64,000 bases of DNA from Patagioenas fasciata. Lineage: Eukaryota; Chordata; Aves; Columbiformes; Columbidae. Both the position numbers and the translations under genes were made by a program. The stretch is taken from assembly GCF_037038585.1 (NCBI RefSeq), contig NC_092523.1:45208501-45272500 (forward strand), written 5' to 3'. The notes under the pieces were generated by a model, which saw nothing but the letters and a program-made list of their open reading frames with translations, did no database searches and was not told the origin of the DNA. Shown here one piece after another: positions 27,501-37,630 of this stretch; within the stretch, counting starts at the first letter, position 1, and each line of letters starts with the position of its first letter.

Positions 27501-28900
27501 GCCTTCCGAAGTATTTCAGCCAAATGATGATTCAATTTAGAGTTTACGCCATGTGTGATCACTGAGTCAGTTGTTTTCCAACCAGGCTCTTTATATTAAT
27601 TTTTTAAAAGAAAAACCTTTCCATCTCCCCTTCAGGAACTCAAAGGATGTTATTCCACTTAATGCCTATTATAATTTGTGTTCACTTCTGTATGATTTTT
27701 ATTGCTAAAACCAGCATAAGCATCTTCATCATTGTAACGGCTGGGGACCCTAGTCATAGATGAAGACTTTGCTGTGCAGGGCATTGTGAAAACACAAAAT
27801 TAAAAGGACACCATCCTCATAGCTATTTTTGTAATATTAAACAAAAAGTAGCTAGGGAGAGAGAGCTAAGGGCGACTAACAAGAAAAAAAATGTGTCTGT
27901 AATAGCCACTGGCCTCAGTACCCTGATTGGTCTGCCAAGTCCTCAGGGCAAAGAGCTTTGACAGGGGAACTGAAGGCAGTAACTTTTCAAACTCTTTGCC
28001 TTCTGTGCCTATTTATTGTACACATCAGTCTGTTCCTGTATGTGGAGTGGGAAGACAAAAATCCCCCACTTTGATCCTAGAGAAAAATAGCAAGTACACC
28101 CAGGCTAGTACTGGGGACTGGCCAGAGGTGGGAACCAGCATTGCATTGGGGAGGATAAGTGGGAAGAGACAGACCTTGAAAGGCCTTGAAAACAGAGCAG
28201 CACCTCCAATCTGATGTTGCAGAGAGCAGACAGAAGTGAAGTGCTGTGTGCAGGAAATCGATGTCAAAACCATTGGACCAACAAGTTGTTCTGTAGATAA
28301 TATTAGAAGGTACTGAGCAATGCAAGGAGGCTTTGCTGGTTTTGTTTTAAAAAGAGAAACTTTTATGTCTCTGCTTGTGCTAATTCTTATAGGTAAGGCT
28401 TAGACAGCAGCCTCAGATCTGTGGGATCTATTAAATCTATGGCTGTGGGGAGAGAGGTGGCTGCCAGAGTGACAGATCTGGAGGCGGTGCACAGCAGCTT
28501 GAAGCAGAGGTGCCAGGGACCAAAAAGGCAGGCATTGGCGAGGCACCTGGACTCTGTGCTTTGGATTTCCAAACTGCTGAGTGGGCATAGAGGAAAGCTG
28601 ATAGCACCTGTGCACAAGACAAGGAGCCTGAATGACCATAAGCAGCATTGTGTCCCCTCCAGATGCTGTCTCCTGGCTTTCGCTGGATTACTGTAATACA
28701 AATCTGCAGAAGATAAAATGTGTAAAATAAAATCCTGGGTTTTTAGTCCCTGTGCAAGGGCATCAGATTCATCCTCCTGATAAAAGATTAAAATAATTTG
28801 GGTTGCTTAGCTTAAAGGAGAGGAGAGCAAGGGGAAGTGAGACAACTTTAGAAGACCTACTAATGCCCAGTGTTTAACATGGATACAAGAAAATTTATCA
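24515..28900. other. AT-rich non-coding stretch with a slightly GC-richer end
   Basis: No gene is supported. An A/C simple repeat lies at 25947-25982. From about 27,900 to 28,700 the base composition is less AT-rich and several short open frames overlap on both strands. This looks like composition rather than coding, since no frame is preferred. The phrase ggccttgaa near 28,177 recurs near 37,040 and could mark an old repeat family I cannot name. Confidence 0.55.
25947..25982 (+). repeat. (AAAAC)n / (AAAC)n simple repeat
   Basis: A direct run of caaaa and caaa units with no other content. Confidence 0.85.
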
Positions 28901-29096
28901 TGTAAGAAGCAGAGATGAGGATTATGGATGTAGGAATATTCTTCAAGTAGCAGAATATAAATTTATAAAAAAAAATTATTATTTCATTAGGACCTTTTGA
29001 GCTTTTATGATGAAATAAAAAGTAGTATTTTGATGCCCAGTTAAATAAATACTGAATTTCAATTTTTTTATGAAATTCTTCACATTTTCAGGGATA
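28901..29096 (+). repeat. Left arm of the large inverted repeat
   Basis: This 196-bp AT-rich arm is one of two inverted copies. It differs from its partner mainly near the inner end, in the T-run (7 T here, 8 T plus a C there) and the adjacent ttctt versus ccctt. The outer 50 bases are identical in both arms. Confidence 0.95.
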
Positions 29097-29204
29097 TTTA
29101 CCAAACGAAAGTTATTTCCAAGCTGCCGCCATGAGATCTGCAAATCAGATTTCTCCCAAGCTCTGTTTTTATTTCACTTCTAGAGCAACTGGAGCAGGGA
29201 TTTT

Positions 29205-29402
29205 TATCCCTGAAAATGTGAAGGGTTTCATAAAAAAAAGTTGAAATTCAGTATTTATTTAACTGGGCATCAAAATACTACTTTTTACTTCATCATAAAA
29301 GCTCAGAAGGTCCTAATGAAATAATAATATTTTTTTATAAATATATATTCTGCTACTTGAAGAATATTCCTACATCCATAATCCTCATCTCTGCTTCTTA
29401 CA
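29205..29402 (-). repeat. Right arm of the large inverted repeat
   Basis: This 198-bp arm is the inverted partner of 28901-29096. It starts after the spacer at tatccctgaaaatgtg and ends at ctgcttcttaca. Homology stops abruptly at both edges, which favours one duplication event over gradual convergence. Confidence 0.95.
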
Positions 29403-32400
29403 ATATTTGTTGGTCACGATAAATAATGTCACCCATTATGAAACTCAGTATGGCTCTGACCTTTATTAGAGTCTCCAATGTAAAGGAGGCTTTAAACCAT
29501 AATACTCCACAGGCCTTACAAAACTGTGGAAAAATAGTGGCCCTTGCACAAAGCCTCTGGCACTAGTTGAAAAGTCCAGTGATCCCAAGACGCTCTGGTA
29601 TAAAAAGCTGCCTGTGTAATGAGCAGAGTTTACTTGGTTCAATAGGGAGTGAAATCAGTGCCTTGATACTTGGAAAAAGTCTCCAGTGGCTGCGAAGTCT
29701 CTATTGCCACATTATTCATTTCCCTCCCTAAAAGCACTCTTGCAGCTGTTTCATTCACTCCACAGAAAGCCTCTTCTCCAGATGGCGTGGGCAGCCTACC
29801 GGAGGCTGCTGCGAAAGCAGATCCCATTGCAGGAGGTTCAGGCCTGAGGAAAACGTGCAAGAATATTCGGTCTCCTCTGAAAATGTGGAGCACCCTTGTG
29901 AAAGACATAGAACGTGACTCTTATTTCAGGGAGAGAGTTGCTATTCTAGTCTGGACCATAAAAACATCAGTGAAGGGTTACAGCACTTAATTTTATCTTT
30001 GCTCTTGCCTTTCAAAGTTTGCATATCTGCTTACTCCCATAGGGTTAGATGAACTAGAGCTGAAGTAGATGAAAATTATTTTATGTTCCTTCAGCATCAG
30101 TTGGTCTACAGGGATAAAGCCTTTTGGCTTCACTAGAGGAATGGGGGCCAGGTCTGTGCTAACCTGCACCCTGTGTGATTGCACTGATGTTGACAAGAGC
30201 AAGCAAGGTGTCTGCCTGGGAAGATGGCGATGTCAGTGCTGTTATGCAACACGCTGGGGGAGGTTTTTCACTTGCCATAGCGCACACAGCTGAGAGGGCC
30301 ATTCATTAACAGTATTTCTTTCAGGATCCCTCTGAACTCAGGATGTCTTTTCTTTTTGGAGTGGTGAAAAAAAAACAAGTGCACTATTATTACAGTTGTT
30401 GACACTGTCTTTTACTGGCATGAATAGAGACTATTTGGACAGCAGTGGTAAATGATGTGCAGTAAATCAAACAGGCCAAATTGGCAGAGGTTATTAACTA
30501 AAGAGACAACAGTGTTCTTCATCTGAAAATAAATGCTCACAATGTGGTAGCTATTGTTGTTTTTTGCATGGGGTGAGCCTTTTCATGGTTTTGATCTGCA
30601 AATATGAATGGGGGAGCATTTAATTGTGGGATGGCTTTTGCAGACCACACATTTTAAAACAACAAACGTGTCTCCTCGTAAAAGAAATGACAGATTCTGT
30701 AATTATTTCTTCATGTACCACTGAACGCTCTGATAAGGAAGTCCCTATTTTCTGCTGCAAAACACATATGTAACGAATATCCCAGCTCCTAGATTTCAGG
30801 TTCTCACGTTCCTTAATATACCACACAGAATTCTATATTTTGTGTATAATTCTAATGCTGCATTTTACTAATCTTTGAACAGAAGGATGTGAAGAACTTG
30901 CTGCAAGACTATGATGGTATTTTCAAACTTCTCATCTCACAAAACCTGTGGATTTGATTAACTGGAAAAGAACCTGCCAGCAACCAGGTCCATTTGTCAT
31001 TTAACAGAAAGAGCTGCTGGTTTTTCCTCTTCTTTTGAATTCCTCTGTGTTTGGAACCTACTTGCAAAACTTACAGGTCTGTGTAGCAGTTGAGGATATA
31101 TTGATTACATAATATTTTAGACTAGTGAGGATAAAAGTTGTTTGTTTGCTTTCTGCACTTAAAATAAACATAGCAGAATAGTTAAATGTCACTATTAAGG
31201 AGGTCCAATGTGCACAATTTACCACTACACAAGCGCAGCAACCTCAGCTCAGTCTTGTACAAGCCACACACTGTGGTCACTGATTCTGCTGCTAGAAACA
31301 AGGAATAATTATCTTTGCAGCTTTGCCATAACTCCAAACATAAGAAGTCATGCCACAATAAAGACTCTACTGGCAATATATTTCTCTTTTACCAGTCGTT
31401 AGCCAGGCAATTATTTTCACATTGCTCAGTGATGCAGCTGCTCTGACAAAAGATGTTGACACAGGGTGGGTCTGAGGAGTCAACACGACAGCTAGGAAAA
31501 GAATCTCGAGGGACCGACGCTGCTGCCAATGTACAGACCCAAACTCTCTGCCAACAGTCTTCCTGCAGGAGTTAGTAAGTTGCCTTCAGAAGGTAACTCA
31601 AGGAAAATATTTGTTTATTAATAATTATGTTTACCACCCTCGGGTAAATACATATATTTTCCATTAATAAATGACCCAACTCTCATTATATCACATTCAT
31701 CCTAAGATAAATGATTGTCCAGGAGTCTTAATGTACTACTTCATTCAGTGACTGCTCTATAAAACCTCTTTTAATTTTCCCCTGTAACTCAACTTGATAG
31801 CAATTCATTCTAAGCAATTTTCTTCAATCCATTTTCTGTTCTAGGAAACAAGTTTGTACAATGGTGCACTTGTTCTTTGTGTCATTCAGACAGTTGAAAA
31901 TGCCAATCTGCTAATGTTCATTTTTTGTCATTAGATTCTTTTTTCTCTACCATTTCTAATCACCAAAAATAATTCTTTCATGCAGCTTAGTACCTATTTA
32001 TGTGCTACCTCTTTTATTCTTTTGACACAGAAGGAATGGGTGATTAGAAACACATATTAATTATCCTTGTACAGATGAGAGGGTAGAACCAAACACAGGC
32101 TTTACAATGGCAGATGGAATTGTATTAAGAATTTTATCACACATTCTACTTTTTTAAACTGTTATCTAATACAACACTGAATAAAAATTGACCAGTCAAT
32201 GTAAAGATTTTTATTCCTCTCTTAAATATGATACTTTCTTTGGAATTTTTACACTGTAATTTAAAAGTTGTTACTAATGACCTTACATTTTGTATGAAGT
32301 TTTGAAAGCTTGAAGTCATCCTATGATGTTGATCATCTCCTAGCAGGCACTCGCACAATATACACACTGATATAGATATACAAAGAAGACAAAATGTCCA

Positions 32401-35400
32401 CTTACTTCTGAAACCAAGATTCCGGTAATAATTGTCTTCCTTTCATTTCAGTGAAGAATAGAAAGGGCAGGAGAAGATTTCATACCCAAAGCTATAGAAG
32501 AGCTCCCCTTTTTCAAGATTAACAAGTTTCTTAGTTACATATTCATCAAGAATTAACCCTGGAAAAATAAGTGTGCAAAAAGCCTGCTCAGGAAATTTCC
32601 ATTTCTCACTACCTTCCTTGGTCAAAAAAACAACCACGCATAACTGAAAATTAAAATCACCTCAAAGAAATATAGTGCATAAGTCCCCACTGGTTCTTAG
32701 GAGATAATTTCAAATAGATTACTATATTTAAGATATCTGAGGCTGCTCCGCAAAACGAGAAGTAAGCAAGCCAAAGATATTGTGATTTGAGTTTTGCTAA
32801 GGCACCTACTACAGGAGGAGTAACATGTAGTTTCTCCTCCACTGACATGTGCCCAGCTGCCTAAACTGCCTGTAGGATTATATTTTTCTCCCCATTCAAG
32901 TCTAACCACAACTGCATGGAGAATACAATTAATGTGTCTTCAGAGACAAGAGAAGTAGCTAAGCCCACCGTTGTGCCTGACACATTACTCCTGAGCTACA
33001 ATTTCCGGCTAGAAAATGAAAAGAACAGCACTGAAACAAAAACATACAATGCAGGATCCTCACTTGATATTCTGAGTGTTTCCTGTTACAAAATTAAGGC
33101 AAGCTACTACTAAGGTAAACCTACATGAGTGAGCTTGATACTGGCATGTTTGCAGGGCCTTCCTGGGCATTATTATTATTATTATTTAGACAATGTCAAC
33201 TATTTTTATAGCTTCAGAACGGCAGCTTGCCAGGCTGCTGCTGGAAATGCCAACTGAGGCCTGAAGGTCTCTGGCATAAGCGACACTTGTGTTCCCTGGC
33301 AGTGGGTGACAGTCGCCTGGCTGTGGCCCTGCAGCATGTCCCCGCAAGGGAACTCAAAAATGCTTGGATCTTACTACAGCAAAATATTCTGTTTTTCCAC
33401 CACAGCTCAGCCTTGCACATCTGCGCCCAGTGCTTGTCTTCGGCCTCAACCGGCACACCAGAAATGGTACTACTGACTGTGTTTTCTTCCCCATCCTCTT
33501 TAGATCTCAGTTTCAAATGTCAATTATGGGGTCCCTTTGCGGTTACCTATAATGTGCACTTAGTATCTGACTGTTTTGGTTTAGGAATCCCACATTCTCA
33601 GCACAATCCTATTTTACTCAAAACTGGGCTTTGGAACAATTTCTACCTCTACTTTTCCTTCAAGATCATAAGAGAAAAAGGGAACACACTGTTTATGTTC
33701 TAGACAAAGAGAGAGAAAAATTAAGAGATGCAACAAATTTCTGTTTAAGGATAATAACTTAATTAAAAAATGATAATGTATACCTAAGCAGCTATGTTAG
33801 GGTTCTTCTGAGGCTGATTCTAGAAAATAACCACTGTTAAATACATGTTACCTACCTAGATAGTACTTTATATGATGCAATACAGCAAATTCTTTATTTT
33901 TGTATAGTGTTTTACAACATCTTAACATTCTTCTTCCACCTTTTTTTTTTTTTCTTTTTCCATAGGACTTCTGTAAAGTCTGCTCTGTATCAGTTTCTGT
34001 TATTCCACATTTCTTCAATCTACCAAGGCATAGTAAAACACTTCAACATTTATTCATTTTTACTGAGGTCCCACTCTTCACTTTCTGTTTTCCCTTCCTG
34101 GAAATTTAAATCCTAGAATTATAATGTTTTAACTGTAGGTAGCCTCTGGGTGGCATCTTGTCCAATGTCTTGCTCAAACTATTTTTGCCACATACTTCCC
34201 AGAATATTTGAATAAATAAACCATGGAACTGGTAACTGAACAAATTACTTCTACCAGAAGCTAACTAATTTAAAAGGAAGAGATAATACAACATCAACAA
34301 CACCTTGCTGAAATTTTAAGCTAGATTAATCTGTATAGAAAGAAACTTAATTGTACCTATTTCTTTAAAAAGGTTCTAGTGGTTTTATAGTCTAATTCTC
34401 TATTATGCCACTAGAGTCTGCAAACTTTAATATAAGAAGAGGTATGTACTTGTGAAAGAAAATATGAAAGCATATACAGTATAATACAAATGGAAGGGAT
34501 AAAATTTTGTTTGTTTGTTTCATTTTTTTTAATGGGGGTCATCTTACATATAAGAAACATTGTAATGAAAAATACATTGATACAAATCTTTAAAGAAAAA
34601 AAAAATCCCTTGTTTTGCTCTGTAGTATCAACTAATTATTTAGCATGAAAATATCCAGAAAACCTATCATGCATAATGAATTATGCTCCTTTATATTACC
34701 AAATGCTCTTAATTCTGAAATTGGTTGCCCCTGTAAGTTACCTGAATGAGTGTCCCATTTAGTTCGATCTAATTACTACCTCCTGTACTATGATATTCCT
34801 TTAAGTTCTTTGGAAGAATGTCACAATATTAACCTGGACTGATCAAGCTCCTGAAATTAGAACTCCATTAAAGGAAATGTTAAAAAAAATGCGAACTACC
34901 ACACAGCACATCTTTGTCACAATATTTATCAGTCCACATGTAAGGAACTTCTCAGTCACAACTCTTCCTCAAATTCGTATGTTCTCACCTATCAGGAAAA
35001 ATGATCTTTAGATTAAAACATTTCAGTATTTCTTCCGAAATATTTCAGGAATATTCAGAAAAACATATTAAATGCTTGATGAGTTGCTAGGTGTTAAAAG
35101 TTTATCCCTTGATATTAGCATGTCCATCATCAGTTAAGACTTTGGGGGCTCAAAATACTTGACAGGACTTTGCAATGTTGAACATAACACAGCAAGAAAA
35201 AATGTATCTATCTGTATTTTTTCATAGAGCTGACAAAATTAGTACGATAAAATCAAAGTTGGCATTGCAGTAGTTGGTAAAAGGATGAATAGGAGATGTT
35301 TTAATCAACAATGTCCAAAAAATCCAACACGGTAAAAGAGTGAGTTCAAGGAGAGACAATCACAAACTATATTCCTCAATCAACAAGGAAGTCATCGTGA

Positions 35401-35449
35401 AGAGCTTCTCATTAACTTCTTACAACACTTCAAAATGATTATTGGTTAG
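29403..35449. other. Non-coding stretch with a CpG-richer island
   Basis: No gene is supported. About 29,640-29,900 is less AT-rich, with about five CpGs between 29,770 and 29,870. Open frames there compete on both strands, including a short frame starting atggcgtgggcagcctac that stops after 21 codons. The longest frame in the stretch, 33227-33703 (158 codons), overlaps a 100-codon minus-strand frame and has no known domain. An ATT triplet repeat sits at 33170-33186 and a T-rich tract at 33941-33959. Confidence 0.55.
33170..33186 (+). repeat. (ATT)n microsatellite
   Basis: About five to six att units in direct succession. Confidence 0.85.
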
Positions 35450-35475
35450 TTTTTTTTTTTTTTTTTTTTTTTTTT
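35450..35475 (+). repeat. 26-base poly-T tract
   Basis: An uninterrupted run of 26 T, the longest homopolymer in the window. On the minus strand it would read as a poly-A tail, but no retroposon body was recognised on either side. Confidence 0.95.
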
Positions 35476-37544
35476 AAGAAAGTCATTATGGTTCATATCT
35501 TCTCTGGAAGGAGAATTCTATTTCAATCCCCCTCTAGTATAATATTACATTGCAAAATAAGATAATTATAACCAAAACAGCCACTATTAATGGTTTTACT
35601 GAGTAAAAAGGCTGACTAATTTACAAAGCAATTTATTCTTTCTCTTGTACTTTTCCATTTGGCATTATTGCTTTCAGATTATTTCCTTTTCACTGAACAG
35701 CTTTTTTTATAAAAACTTATTATTCCCTGGTACATTTTCTGTTGGTTAGAATGTCTTCTTTCCCTTTCTGTGGACTGATAGAAATCCATAAACTGACATT
35801 TTAAAATGAACTTTTAGCTTTTGAAGCAGCTATATTACATTTTTATGTTGCCTTCTTTCCAAGGTTTCTAAGTGTGATTATCATCTAAAGTAAAGTAACT
35901 TATTTCTTGTGCACTTCTTGAATGGCCCAATTCAAATTTAATAGAGGATGTTAATGTGCAGATTTTTAAAACTAGGCCAATCAGTGAGTGGTCTAAGAAG
36001 GTGCACAATAGTTAAAAAAAGAGCATCTTGTTTTCTAAGTATCCCTTCCAAAATGAAAAAAAAAAAAAAAGTCCTTGTAGAAATTACTCTGTCCTATAAT
36101 CACTGATCCTATTTCAGTCTTTGAAGATTTTTAAGTCATCCATGAATGAAGCAATACTGGAAAGAATTTTAGTTCTGTTTTTTAATAATAGATAACCTGA
36201 TTGCATTATGTATCTGAGGAACATTTCATAGATAAGAGATTGAAAATTAATGTAAACCTTAATGATGCAAAGAAAGTGCAATGTCAGCTGAAAATAAGCC
36301 ATTATTATTGTGTGCTGGGATTAAATAATTGTTTCTGTATACCTGTTTATCCAGTAAATGATATCTTCATGCTGCTATTAATTCAAATTTACTACCAAAC
36401 CAGGAATATTGAATTAAAATTTTATGCTAACAGATTTCTGTGCTATATGCATTTCCTTTGTTGGAAGCTGTCAAGGTGCTTCGGGAAGATGGGAAATGCA
36501 GTGGAATACCCCTATGCCATGAATCAAAACAGAACACTCCTGCAAACCCTTGAAGGACAAGCTCATTCCTTAGCTGTGAGCTGGACCACTGAGAATGATA
36601 AACAAAAACCTCTAAATGATTATTTTTAGCTGACAGCTCTTTTATATGTATACTCAAAAGACTCTAGGTGTGGACCAAGACCCAACTGCAGGAGCAGCTG
36701 TTCATCAAAACCAGAAATATACTGTTATTTCTCCTAGTCAGCTTGCCATCTAGGTAGAAGGAGACATAATACAAACAATGCACATGGCGCAATAACAGGA
36801 GACAGCGAACTCAAGTAACAAATCTGTTACGTTTCATCAAGAAGAAACAGAGTGTTTGAGTCATGATAAGGTAGCTTGATGGATGGCAACAACGTGCTTT
36901 TTTCCCCCCACATGGGAGGTACAGCCTGAGAGACTCATGGAAATATCACAGAAACTTAAAAACTGAACAACTAAAAATCATATCATTCTTCAGTGAAAAG
37001 CAATAGATACCTAATTAGAGAAGAACAGACAGTTCAGGGCCTTGAACATGAAAGCAAGTTTCTTACATTTGAATTGATTGAGTTTTTCAGACACAAATAT
37101 GTAGATGCATTGGATTCATGGCCAGATACTTGACCAGTTGCAATTCTTTGTAACACCAGCACTGGAGGGAGAATGGCTGTGATGGAGGGGACTGTTGCCA
37201 AACTAATCTGTCACCTCTTTTTCAGTCTGTAATCCCAAGGGGGCTGGACACATGCTGCTTTACACTGCTGACTCTCAACTGAGCAGGCCTTTTGTAGTAC
37301 TGAGCCGGTTTAAAATTATTTTGACATTAGTTTTATCAGGCACTGTGATTTCCATGCTTACTTCAGTTTTGTGTTTTCTCTTAACTGAATGGCTTTTTGT
37401 TAGTAAATTCTGAGATTAAGTGATTTAAAATCTCTATATATGTACACATACACAAGGAAAAGTCCATGGAATTTTTCTTGATAAATAAGCTTTCGTGTTT
37501 GAGTTTCTCTCTTAAAGTTAGCTACCAGTCTCTTGAAAAGCTAC
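35476..37544. other. AT-rich non-coding stretch, no gene recognised
   Basis: No gene is supported. A 142-codon open frame at 36201-36629 has no recognisable domain and overlaps a minus-strand frame. A 14-A tract lies at 36057-36070. The segment from about 36,660 to 37,200 is somewhat richer in purine-run repeats and may hold an unrecognised old element. Confidence 0.55.
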
Positions 37545-37630
37545 AAGTAATGTTATCATTTTACAGATAAAACCTTAGCTGAGTTTTATAGCTACTCTTC
37601 AATCTCTCCTTCTCCCAAGGACTTTGATAT
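37545..37630 (-). repeat. Possible decayed MIR, reverse orientation
   Basis: The phrase 'gttatcattttacagataaa' matches the reverse complement of the MIR 'tctgtaaaatggggataata' block well, and 'tctcccaaggactttg' lies downstream where MIR has 'ttgcccaaggtcacac'. The gap between the blocks is about 10 bases too long and the middle is poorly matched, so the call is weak. Confidence 0.35.

Larger units (their letters stand above)
28901..29402. repeat. Large near-perfect inverted repeat (about 196-bp arms, 108-bp spacer)
   Basis: The left arm at 28901-29096 is the reverse complement of the right arm at 29205-29402. By hand alignment I count about six substitutions and one 2-base length difference, roughly 97% identity. 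Both arms begin at the outside with tgtaagaagcagagatgagg and end inside with cacattttcagggata. The 108-bp spacer (29097-29204) is not repeated. No clear target-site duplication flanks it, and the outer ends match no transposon family that I know. Transcribed RNA could fold into a hairpin of almost 200 bp, and the DNA could form a cruciform. Possible origins are a local inverted duplication, a foldback-type or MITE-like element, or an assembly foldback. No arm frame codes for a recognisable protein. Confidence 0.95.

Noticed and set aside
29781-29846. Short frame beginning atggcgtgggcagcctac, considered as a LYR-motif mitochondrial protein start
   Set aside because: It has an arginine-leucine-rich run but stops after 21 codons, and no continuation is found in any frame.
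33227-33703. 158-codon open frame
   Set aside because: It overlaps a 100-codon minus-strand frame, and no domain or splice-bounded block was found.
36201-36629. 142-codon open frame
   Set aside because: No known family; AT-biased composition like the surrounding DNA.
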